Positions 1-4,534 of a DNA stretch of 5,328 nucleotides are shown one piece after another. Origin of the DNA: Dehalococcoidales bacterium. GTDB taxonomy: Bacteria > Chloroflexota > Dehalococcoidia > E44-bin15. Location: positions 1-5,328 of the forward strand of contig JAUWZB010000067.1 in assembly GCA_030615555.1 (NCBI GenBank). Reading direction: 5' to 3'. The first letter of the stretch is position 1. Every line of letters begins with the position of its first letter. Made by a program: the position numbers and the translations under genes. The notes under the pieces are model-generated. The model made no database searches. It worked only from the letters and a program-made list of their open reading frames with translations, and had not been told where the DNA came from.

Positions 1-328
1 GGCCGAGGACCTTTACATTATCGAAATAGGGAGAGTGGCCATGGATATGAGCCTTTCCCCTACCCCTGGTGTGGGGAAACAGACCACGGTGGAGACACTG
101 ACCAAGGGGCAGATCTTTGGCTGGTCCGCAGTCGGGGGCACTCCTGTATACATCATGACGGCAAGGGCCGTGCAGCCGGTCAGGTTGATCGCCATAAATG
201 GGAGGCGCTTGCGTTCTTTATTGGACGCGAACCGTAATATGGGCTATAGCGTGATGGCAAGGCTGGTAGGGACAATTACTGGAAGGCTCGCGGATATCAG
301 ACTGACGCTGCGCATATTTCATCGATAG
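1..328 (+). CDS. Cyclic-nucleotide-binding-domain (CRP-fold) protein, C-terminal part
   Basis: The gene is open from the left edge (first full codon at base 2) and stops with TAG at 326-328, so only about the last 108 residues are present. The visible start (AEDLYIIEIGRVAMDMSL) is a typical beta-roll segment of a cyclic-nucleotide-binding domain. It is followed by GQIFGWSAVGG, then TARAVQPVRLIAING, and an amphipathic helix beginning RRLRSLLDANRNMGYSVMAR. The protein ends just after this helix, so there is no helix-turn-helix and it is probably not a DNA-binding Crp/Fnr regulator. The phosphate-binding cassette is atypical: FGW replaces the FGE of cAMP receptors and the usual PR(A/S)A arginine motif is absent, so a ligand other than cAMP, or none, is likely. 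It may act as a small sensor or partner domain. It converges on wtpA with a 31-bp gap. The GTG at 35 is internal to the domain and is not the start. Function beyond the fold is unknown. Confidence 0.82.
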   Translation, partial: AEDLYIIEIGRVAMDMSLSPTPGVGKQTTVETLTKGQIFGWSAVGGTPVYIMTARAVQPVRLIAINGRRLRSLLDANRNMGYSVMARLVGTITGRLADIRLTLRIFHR

Positions 329-359
329 CGGCAGAAGCCTGAAACAAATTTACCTTTAA

Positions 360-1331
360 TTATTCGGCAACAAACTCCCTGAGCCCCTCGGGAATTTTAT
401 CCCGGTCGCTGGCGATCGCCGGCACGATGGGTGACTGACCACAATCTGAGAGTAGCGCCCGCCCCCGGGGGCCAAGCAGGAGTTTCAGGAAAGCTATCGC
501 TCGCTCGGGGTGGGAGGCATTCTTGGGGATAGTGACCCCATAGACGATGGGTGCCCCGGTCAGGGTAGCGGTGATCCCCGGCTCCTTGCCCGTTACCTCT
601 ACTTCAGCGGTAGCGTAGAAATCCTCAAAATCAAGGCTTGAGAGGTCGATCTCGTCAGGAAGCTCTAAATACTCAAATCCGTGCTGTATGGCTACGGAGC
701 GATATTCAAAGGCATAGTCCAGGTCCCCGGAATCAAGCAGGTAGAGAAGTTCCACTGATTTGGGCCTTACCACCTCTCTGCCGCTGTTATATCTGCCTTG
801 ATCCATCCCCTCACCATGAATCAAGTCATCATATAGCCCGGGCGCTGCGTAATAATTATCCGCTAACTGGCACACCATCAGGGCTCGATAGCCGCAGGGG
901 TCGGCATCGGGGTCGGAGTGGCCATAGGTCACATCCTCATTGCGGAGGACATCATACCAGGTGCGCTCGCCGTTTTTTATCTCATTGGCGAAGGGAGCCC
1001 TGTCCCGGTAGGCGATCACCATCTCGTTGGTGGCAAAGCAAATATACCAGTCGGCATATTCGGGGAACATCAGCTCCTCGATAGCCCTGAAGTCCGCTGA
1101 GCCGATTAGGTCACCGGGCTTGCCCATCTCCGTCACCTTTCTTATCGTGGTGCGGCTCCCCGCCCCTTCAGTGACCACTTTCACCCCATAAGTTTCTTCG
1201 AATTCCTCAGCCAGCTCATCAAAGGGCACCGCAAGGCTTCCCGCGTGAAGGATGATGAGGCCCGGCTGGGGGGAGCAGCAGGCGCTGGCCACCAGAGCCA
1301 GCGCCACAAGGGATAATGCTATTTTCTTCAC
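360..1331 (-). CDS. wtpA: Tungstate/molybdate ABC transporter substrate-binding lipoprotein (WtpA/TupA/ModA-like)
   Basis: A 323-residue extracytoplasmic binding protein that captures tungstate or molybdate and delivers it to the WtpB permease. Residues 1-18 form a signal peptide (MKK, hydrophobic stretch, VASAC). The cysteine at 18 or 19 suggests a lipid anchor, though alanine rather than leucine sits at -3 of the lipobox. Family blocks run in order: HAGSL (29-33), RKVTEMGKPGDLIGSADF (64-81), YADWYICFATNEMVIAY (92-108), SDPDADPCGYR (139-149), LDYAFEYRSVA (204-214) and GVTIPKNA (265-272). D144 and E209 are 65 residues apart. From memory this matches the two carboxylates (Asp153, Glu218) that complete the octahedral oxyanion site in the Archaeoglobus protein; S32 and S78 are the expected serine ligands. 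The start codon is GTG at 1331-1329, 13 bp after wtpC, with only a weak ribosome site (AGG abutting the start). It is the last gene of the operon, whereas the binding protein usually comes first. Sequence alone does not separate tungstate from molybdate preference. Confidence 0.93.
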   Translation of the reverse strand: MKKIALSLVALALVASACCSPQPGLIILHAGSLAVPFDELAEEFEETYGVKVVTEGAGSRTTIRKVTEMGKPGDLIGSADFRAIEELMFPEYADWYICFATNEMVIAYRDRAPFANEIKNGERTWYDVLRNEDVTYGHSDPDADPCGYRALMVCQLADNYYAAPGLYDDLIHGEGMDQGRYNSGREVVRPKSVELLYLLDSGDLDYAFEYRSVAIQHGFEYLELPDEIDLSSLDFEDFYATAEVEVTGKEPGITATLTGAPIVYGVTIPKNASHPERAIAFLKLLLGPRGRALLSDCGQSPIVPAIASDRDKIPEGLREFVAE

Positions 1332-1344
1332 CCTGATCTTCTTT

Positions 1345-2391
1345 CTAAAAAATATGTATCGCCGATGCCTTGAAGGTTATATAGACCTCCTCACCCTCGG
1401 CGAGGCCCAGTTCCTCGAAGGAGCGGCGGGTGACCAGACACACAAAATCCAGCGGGGTGCTCACCGTGAGGTAGCGGGTGGCACCCCGGTCGGCGATATC
1501 GGTGATAGTGCCCTTAAGCGAGTTTCGGGCGCTGGAGATGAGAGGCTCCTCGGAGATGAGGATGTCCTCGGGGCGCAGGGAGGCATGAAGCCGCCCCCTG
1601 AGCTCGGTCACCACCTCGAACTCCGTGCCCTCGATGGCGATGATCGCCTGCCCGTGATCACCATCACGCACCTCACCGGTGAAGATATTGCGTGTCATGG
1701 CGAAGCGGGCGACAAATTCCGAGTTGGGCTGGCGGAAGATCTCATCTGGTTTCCCTATTTGAAGGATGCGCCCTGCGCCTAAAACGGCGATCCGGTCACC
1801 TAGGGCAATCGCCTCCTCGAAGTCGTGGGTCACATGGATGACCGTCTGCTTCAGACGCTGGTGGATCTGCCTCAGCTCCTGCTGCACCCCCTCCCGGTGC
1901 TGCGGGTCGAGGGCGCTCAAGGGCTCGTCAAGGAGAAGCACCTCCGGGCTGGTGCTGAGGGCTCGGGCAAGGGCCACCTTCTGCCGCTCCCCACCGCTTA
2001 AGGTATCGGGGCTTCGTTCCAGAAGCGGGGTGATCCCCAAAAGCTCAGCCAGCCACTCCATTACCCTTCCCATCTCCTCCTTTGGCCGCTTCGTCTGCTT
2101 CAGCCCGAAGAGAAGGTTATCCTTTACCGAGAGATGGGGGAAGAGGACGTAATCCTGATAGACAAACCCGATCCCCCTTTTCTCTGGCTCAAGCTTGGTA
2201 ACCTCCCTCCCATCGAGCCAGATCTCCCCGCTCCTTACGGGGTGAAGCCCGGCGATGGCCTCAAGGAGCACCGTCTTCCCTGCCCCCGTGGGCCCCAGGA
2301 CGATGAAGTACTCCCCCTTTTCCACCTTGAGATCGACCCCATCGAGGAGGAAGTCCCCCAGATTCACTGTCAGCTTCTTTATCTCGATCAT
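1345..2391 (-). CDS. wtpC: Tungstate/molybdate ABC transporter ATP-binding protein
   Basis: The 348-residue ATPase that powers oxyanion import through WtpB. All nucleotide-binding motifs are intact: Walker A GPTGAGKT (33-40), Q-loop Q79 in FVYQD, signature LSGGERQ (131-137), Walker B VLLLDEP (151-157), D-loop SALD (159-162) and switch histidine H189 in VTHD. After about residue 235 comes a C-terminal region with LRPEDI (272-277) and NSLKGTITDIADRG, which looks like the TOBE/Mop-type domain of ModC/WtpC proteins. In some homologues that domain binds the oxyanion and shuts the transporter down, so feedback inhibition is possible here. I chose ATG at 2391-2389 because it overlaps the wtpB stop as ATGA (typical translational coupling), has GGGGAG 5 nt upstream, and begins exactly at the conserved MIEIKKLTV. 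The frame stays open to an ATG at 2445, but those 18 extra codons lie inside wtpB and are not conserved-looking. Confidence 0.94.
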   Translation of the reverse strand: MIEIKKLTVNLGDFLLDGVDLKVEKGEYFIVLGPTGAGKTVLLEAIAGLHPVRSGEIWLDGREVTKLEPEKRGIGFVYQDYVLFPHLSVKDNLLFGLKQTKRPKEEMGRVMEWLAELLGITPLLERSPDTLSGGERQKVALARALSTSPEVLLLDEPLSALDPQHREGVQQELRQIHQRLKQTVIHVTHDFEEAIALGDRIAVLGAGRILQIGKPDEIFRQPNSEFVARFAMTRNIFTGEVRDGDHGQAIIAIEGTEFEVVTELRGRLHASLRPEDILISEEPLISSARNSLKGTITDIADRGATRYLTVSTPLDFVCLVTRRSFEELGLAEGEEVYITFKASAIHIF

Positions 2392-3191
2392 GCCCGCTCC
2401 CCCCGATAGGCGATAGTCCGCAGCGCCACAAATATGACAATGCATATGATGATGAGTAGGGTGGCCACGGGCAGGGCGTAGTCGAGGCCATATTCCTCCA
2501 GGCGGTCATAGACCAGGATGGGGGCGATCTTGGGGTAGGAGGCGAGGACAAGCACTGCCCCGAACTCGCTTATCCCCCTAGCCCACATCATCACGGTGCC
2601 GCCAAAGATGCTCCTTTTGGCTAGGGGCAACGATACCCTGAAGAAGGTTTGCCGGGGCGAGGCCCCCAGGGTGCGTGCCACCTTTTCCAACCTGACGTCC
2701 ACCTTCTCAAACCCCTGCTTTGCCGAGTCGATGAGAAAGGGGACGCTTACGAAGATCATAGCGATGACGATTCCGGGGACCGCAAATACGAAATCGATGC
2801 CTATTGCATGGAAGGCGCTGCCCGCAAGAAAATTTTTTCCAAAAACAAATAGTAGGGCAATACCGGCGGCGATGTGGGGCACCACTATGGGAACATCGAT
2901 GAGCGCCTCCACAAACCTCTTCCCCGGGAAACTGTGGCGCGCCAGGAAATAGGCCAGTGGCACCCCGAGAACAAGCCCAACTACCGTGGCGATCAGCGCG
3001 GTGTAAAGGCTGAGCCCGATGGCGCTCCTCACCTCCCCATCAAGCAGGGTGTCCCACAGTATCGCGGGGCTGGTGGAGAAGATCATCTTGGCCAGGGGGA
3101 TGAAGATGAAGAGCAGGATAACCATCCCCAGGAGGAGGAAAGTGATGGTCAGCCTCCGTTGCGCGCTCCATCTCAGGATGTTTCGCATCAT
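2388..3191 (-). CDS. wtpB: Tungstate/molybdate ABC transporter permease
   Basis: The 267-residue inner-membrane permease of the Wtp/Mod/Tup family. Hydrophobic segments are visible near residues 15-36, 60-84, 97-119, 133-155, 200-218 and 237-260, consistent with about six membrane helices. The cytoplasmic coupling loop (EAA motif) lies at about 168-198: LEKVARTLGASPRQTFFRVSL, with the invariant glycine at 177, followed by PLAKRSIFGG. This loop docks on the ATPase WtpC. It is the first gene of the operon; its TGA overlaps the wtpC ATG. A strong ribosome site (AAGGAGG, 3202-3196) precedes two adjacent ATG codons. ATG 3191 is 4 nt from GGAGG and ATG 3188 is 7 nt away; either gives nearly the same protein, and 3188 has the better spacing. 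An in-frame ATG at 3236 was rejected because it lies in the repeat-rich leader and lacks the ribosome site. Confidence 0.93.
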   Translation of the reverse strand: MMRNILRWSAQRRLTITFLLLGMVILLFIFIPLAKMIFSTSPAILWDTLLDGEVRSAIGLSLYTALIATVVGLVLGVPLAYFLARHSFPGKRFVEALIDVPIVVPHIAAGIALLFVFGKNFLAGSAFHAIGIDFVFAVPGIVIAMIFVSVPFLIDSAKQGFEKVDVRLEKVARTLGASPRQTFFRVSLPLAKRSIFGGTVMMWARGISEFGAVLVLASYPKIAPILVYDRLEEYGLDYALPVATLLIIICIVIFVALRTIAYRGERA

Positions 3192-3195
3192 AAAA

Positions 3196-3213
3196 CCTCC
3201 TTTTTTCGTACTA
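3196..3213 (-). promoter_or_regulatory. wtpB ribosome-binding site fused to an inverted leader element
   Basis: On the minus strand this reads TAGTACGAAAAAAGGAGG. The last bases are the Shine-Dalgarno of wtpB. The first 14 bases are the exact reverse complement of leader bases 3423-3410, and a near-perfect complement of several other leader elements. Base pairing of these would bury the upstream edge of the ribosome site, so this segment is a plausible target for translational control. The complementarity is seen directly; its use is inferred. Confidence 0.6.
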
Positions 3214-3231
3214 GGGCGAATGCGGGCATCA

Positions 3232-3285
3232 GGCAAATCAGTAAACGGTTAGCATATGAAAGTCCTCCGTAAAGAACGAAAAAGG
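3232..3285 (-). repeat. Tandem leader repeat, wtpB-proximal copy
   Basis: A 54-nt unit, read on the minus strand from CCTTTTTCGTTCT to CTGATTTGCC. It matches the unit at 3302-3355 in about 42 of 55 aligned columns, with a period of 70 bp. It contains GGAGG (3268-3264) 8 nt before ATG 3255-3253, which opens a five-codon ORF (MLTVY, stop 3240-3238). Short complementary arms ACGG and CCGT flank the ribosome site and ATG. Confidence 0.75.
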
Positions 3286-3301
3286 CAAATACTGGCTTTG
3301 T

Positions 3302-3355
3302 GGCAAATCAGTACAGATTTAGCGCATGGAAGTCTCCTGTGAGAACGAAAAAAGG
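3302..3355 (-). repeat. Tandem leader repeat, promoter-proximal copy
   Basis: The second 54-nt unit, from CCTTTTTTCGTTCT to CTGATTTGCC on the minus strand. It carries AGGAG (3338-3334) 6 nt before ATG 3327-3325, which opens a two-codon ORF (Met-Arg-stop, to 3319). The flanking arms are ACAG and CTGT, in place of ACGG and CCGT in the other copy. This is compatible with a conserved stem, although the right arm is shifted by 2 nt in the alignment. Confidence 0.75.
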
Positions 3356-3416
3356 ATTAGAGGGGTTCGCATTTATATACTTCACATCCGATACCTCGCC
3401 CCAGTGCGATAGTACG

Positions 3417-3438
3417 AAAAAAGCCTCCGAAAGGAGGC
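3417..3438 (-). terminator. Intrinsic terminator inside the wtpBCA leader
   Basis: On the minus strand GCCTCC (3438-3433), a TTTC loop and GGAGGC (3428-3423) form a perfect 6-bp GC-rich stem followed by six T (3422-3417). It lies about 215 nt after the predicted start site and about 225 nt before wtpB, so it would end leader transcripts unless antitermination occurs. Confidence 0.85.
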
Positions 3439-3530
3439 ATTAATAGGCACAACTTGCCTACCGTTAAGCCCTCCTTTCCAAACACGGGGGGTGCAGGCGT
3501 TTCCCCCTACACCGTATCGGCTGCTCGCCA

Positions 3531-3588
3531 TGCCCTTTTCGTCCTCACAAAGGCCTTCTGGACACCTTTCGCCGGTACGAAAAGGGCA
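3531..3588 (-). other. Long perfect hairpin in the wtp leader
   Basis: TGCCCTTTTCGT (minus 3588-3577) is perfectly complementary to ACGAAAAGGGCA (minus 3542-3531), a 12-bp stem enclosing 34 nt. The loop holds a further AAAGG/CCTTT pairing. Both arms are copies, in opposite orientation, of the dispersed element of this region. Confidence 0.75.
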
Positions 3589-3658
3589 AAAGACCTCCTC
3601 CTCCCTTCCGCTAGTACGAAAAAGGTTTAGGCGTGGCAGCTCGGAAAGCTTTTTTCAC

Positions 3659-3687
3659 TTTATAACACGAATTCAATGGGGAGTCAA
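3659..3687 (-). promoter_or_regulatory. Leftward sigma-70 promoter for wtpBCA
   Basis: On the minus strand the -35 box is TTGACT (3687-3682). A 17-bp spacer separates it from the -10 box TATAAA (3664-3659), which is preceded by TGT (extended -10 pattern TGn). Transcription should start near 3652, giving wtpB a leader of about 460 nt. The hexamers and spacing are seen; activity is inferred. Confidence 0.75.
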
Positions 3688-3691
3688 TCTC

Positions 3692-3720
3692 TTGACTTCA
3701 CTGGTGGCAAGGAATAGAAT
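3692..3720 (+). promoter_or_regulatory. Rightward sigma-70 promoter toward the SWIM gene
   Basis: The -35 box TTGACT (3692-3697), a 17-bp spacer and the -10 box TAGAAT (3715-3720) form a good promoter with a start near 3727. It is back to back with the leftward promoter; the two -35 boxes are 4 bp apart as AGTCAA-TCTC-TTGACT, a perfect inverted repeat. Confidence 0.72.
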
Positions 3721-3758
3721 ATTTGGGAGATGCTTTGGTTAATCTTTGGGAGGAGTGG

Positions 3759-3788
3759 AGCACCCCGATAAAAACGGGGTGCTTTTTT
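3759..3788 (+). terminator. Intrinsic terminator between promoter and SWIM gene
   Basis: AGCACCCCG (3759-3767) and CGGGGTGCT (3775-3783) form a perfect 9-bp stem around an ATAAAAA loop, followed by a T run ending at 3788. The T run is on the plus side only. It sits about 55 nt after the predicted rightward start and 14 bp before the SWIM start codon, so it is either an attenuator of that gene or the 3' end of a short RNA of about 60 nt. Confidence 0.85.
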
Positions 3789-3802
3789 ATCAGGAGGGAA
3801 TT

Positions 3803-4075
3803 ATGCAATCAAGTCTCATCGGCAAGATTGAAAAGGCGAAGCGTTATGCCCAGGAGCGGGAGCGCATCACCTTTTCCGACTTCACAGTGAGCTTCCGGGG
3901 GGAACACAACACCTATAACATTAGCTATAAAGAGGGGCAGTGGCACTGCTCTTGTAGCTTCTTCTCCAAATGGGGGCTTTGCAGCCATACCCTGGCACTT
4001 CAAAGGATTCTATCTGAAATGCTGCCTGAGGAATCCCTTTCCCTAAAGGTGGGGGCAAAGCTAGAGGGGGCCTAA
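3803..4075 (+). CDS. Small SWIM zinc-finger protein
   Basis: A 90-residue protein with one recognisable domain. The SWIM motif CxC-x8-CxH is complete: C49, C51, C60 and H62 in WHCSCSFFSKWGLCSHTLAL, preceded by the usual beta strands (TYNISYKEGQW). SWIM fingers bind zinc and serve in DNA, RNA or protein contacts. Here the finger stands alone with a short basic helical start (IGKIEKAKRYAQERERI) and no helicase or transposase domain, so its role is unknown. I chose ATG 3803 because AGGAGG (3792-3797) lies 5 nt upstream and the conserved-looking protein begins there. The in-frame start at 3746 would run through the terminator hairpin and was rejected. The gene is divergent from wtpBCA and could be co-regulated with it through the shared promoter region. 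It converges on the next gene, leaving 2 bp between stop codons. Confidence 0.88.
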   Translation: MQSSLIGKIEKAKRYAQERERITFSDFTVSFRGEHNTYNISYKEGQWHCSCSFFSKWGLCSHTLALQRILSEMLPEESLSLKVGAKLEGA

Positions 4076-4077
4076 GC

Positions 4078-4350
4078 CTACTTTATCCTCCTTAGCTCTA
4101 TAGTGACTAGATTGTCCTTGTCTACGCAGTCCAGCGCGATCACGTCCGGGTCACCCCAGTCTGGAGGGAATCCGCCACCGAACTGGAGCATGATGATGTA
4201 AGGGAAGACGTCGTGGTATAAGAAGCCGCAAAGACCCCCGGTATGGTGACCGCTAAGCTCAAACCTTTCCCCTACCTTGTGACCGACAGGACAGACGCCT
4301 TTGACCGCCTTGATCTTGCCTACCACTCGATACCCAATCCGCTCCTCCAT
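4078..4350 (-). CDS. TIGR04076-like small protein
   Basis: A 90-residue protein that I recognise as resembling the TIGR04076 family of short proteins of unknown function. Diagnostic blocks are VKGVCPVGHKVGERFEL (16-32), GGLCGFLYHDVFPYI (38-52), LQFGGGFPPDWGDPD (55-69) and the end block DCVDKDNLVTIELRRIK. Cysteines 20, 41 and 75 with histidines 24, 35, 36 and 46 could form a metal or redox site, but this is inference. The start is ATG 4350-4348 with a modest AGGTG ribosome site about 5 nt upstream. It is transcribed in the same direction as folC, but a 184-bp gap with its own candidate promoter suggests separate expression. Members of this family are found mainly in anaerobes as far as I recall; no reaction can be assigned. 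Confidence 0.78.
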   Translation of the reverse strand: MEERIGYRVVGKIKAVKGVCPVGHKVGERFELSGHHTGGLCGFLYHDVFPYIIMLQFGGGFPPDWGDPDVIALDCVDKDNLVTIELRRIK

Positions 4351-4365
4351 GGTGCACCTACCTTC

Positions 4366-4392
4366 TCAAATAACGGGCGATAACCCAGCCAT
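4366..4392 (-). CDS. Candidate 8-codon upstream ORF
   Basis: ATG 4392-4390 opens MAGLSPVI and stops with TGA at 4368-4366, 15 bp before the TIGR04076-like start. It has a stronger ribosome site (AGGGAGGGG, 5 nt upstream) than the gene it precedes, so it may be a leader peptide or a ribosome-loading site. There is no protein-level support. Confidence 0.3.
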   Translation of the reverse strand: MAGLSPVI

Positions 4393-4404
4393 CACAACCC
4401 CTCC

Positions 4405-4425
4405 CTGATGAACATCAGCCTAGGC
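4405..4425. other. Overlapping palindromes upstream of the TIGR04076-like gene
   Basis: CTGATGAACATCAG (4405-4418) has 6-bp inverted arms around AA, and it abuts the perfect palindrome GCCTAGGC (4418-4425). With flanking CATC and GATG the second extends to about 8-bp arms with one bulged base. They lie just downstream of the candidate promoter, where an operator or leader hairpin could act. Confidence 0.35.
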
Positions 4426-4438
4426 GATGGCAACACCC

Positions 4439-4467
4439 AGCATAAAACGCGCTCCCGGGAATTACAA
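4439..4467 (-). promoter_or_regulatory. Candidate promoter for the TIGR04076-like gene
   Basis: On the minus strand TTGTAA (4467-4462), a 17-bp spacer and TATGCT (4444-4439) match the sigma-70 hexamers at four of six positions each. The predicted start near 4432 would give a leader of about 80 nt. This is a weak call. The remainder of 4351-4534 shows no clear terminator after folC. Confidence 0.35.
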
Positions 4468-4534
4468 TCGCCAAGAACTTTGTTTAACACATAGGTAAAG
4501 CGAGAAGAGAACCGCTTATATTAAATAATCCCTG

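Larger units (their letters stand above)
3198..3625. repeat. Dispersed TAGTACGAAAAA-type element, seven copies
   Basis: A short element recurs through the non-coding region. Plus-strand copies are 3273-3285 (AGAACGAAAAAGG), 3342-3355 (AGAACGAAAAAAGG), 3410-3423 (TAGTACGAAAAAAG), 3574-3586 (GGTACGAAAAGGG) and 3612-3625 (TAGTACGAAAAAGG). Inverted copies are 3198-3213 and 3534-3544. In the leftward transcript the five plus-strand copies read as CCUUUUUCGUACUA-type sequence and the inverted copies as their complements, so each inverted copy can pair with any of the others. The copies could equally be sites for a DNA- or RNA-binding protein. Confidence 0.7.
3417..3652 (-). ncRNA. Structured attenuator or candidate riboswitch leader of wtpBCA
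   Basis: Between the leftward promoter and the leader terminator, the minus-strand RNA can form several hairpins in order. These are CUUUCCG/CGGAAGG (3648-3642 with 3610-3604), a 12-bp stem (3588-3577 with 3542-3531), GGUGUAGG/CCUGCACC (3513-3506 with 3497-3490), UAGGCA/UGCCUA around an AGUUG loop (3460-3444), and the terminator stem. Where stems contain non-Watson-Crick pairs they are G-U on the minus strand but would be C-A mismatches on the plus strand, which supports the minus strand as the RNA. GAAAGGAGG (3478-3470) can pair with CCUCCUUUC (3437-3429) as an antiterminator. Known Moco-type riboswitches control such transport genes, but I could not match that consensus by eye. It could also be a stand-alone terminated small RNA. 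Confidence 0.6.

Noticed and set aside
329..359. A shared bidirectional terminator between the CRP-fold gene and wtpA.
   Set aside because: The 31-bp gap has no GC-rich inverted repeat with a T run, so no terminator can be called.
638..1084. Long plus-strand ORFs opposite wtpA, wtpC, wtpB and folC.
   Set aside because: They are antisense frames of clearly recognisable genes, with arginine- and proline-rich low-complexity translations and no domains.
3232..3355. CRISPR-like array suggested by the regularly spaced repeats.
   Set aside because: There are only two diverged 54-nt units, an 16-bp gap rather than a typical spacer, and no cas genes nearby.
3365..3385. A+T-rich minus-strand TATATAAA as a second promoter between the terminator and the tandem repeats.
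   Set aside because: No acceptable -35 hexamer lies 16-18 bp upstream. It would matter, since it would bypass the attenuator, but it is unsupported by eye.
3382..3531. Minus-strand ORF of 49 codons (begins MASSRYGVGG) running through the leader terminator.
   Set aside because: Its sequence is explained by the hairpins and terminator, its ATG lies inside the long stem, and no properly spaced ribosome site precedes it. A conserved peptide in relatives would reopen the case.
3604..3648. Plus-strand terminator at the T run 3649-3655.
   Set aside because: The stem contains a C-A mismatch on the plus strand but a G-U pair on the minus strand, and the immediate AGCT palindrome is only 4 bp; it fits better as a minus-strand hairpin.
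3491..3742. Plus-strand ORF of 83 codons over the wtp leader.
   Set aside because: It lies antisense to the structured leader and across both promoters, has no ribosome site, and its composition reads like translated stem sequence.
3730..3771. Possible 13-residue leader peptide (MLWLIFGRSGAPR) before the SWIM gene terminator.
   Set aside because: The ATG is only about 3 nt from the predicted transcript start, leaving no room for a ribosome site, and there is no run of regulatory codons typical of attenuator peptides.
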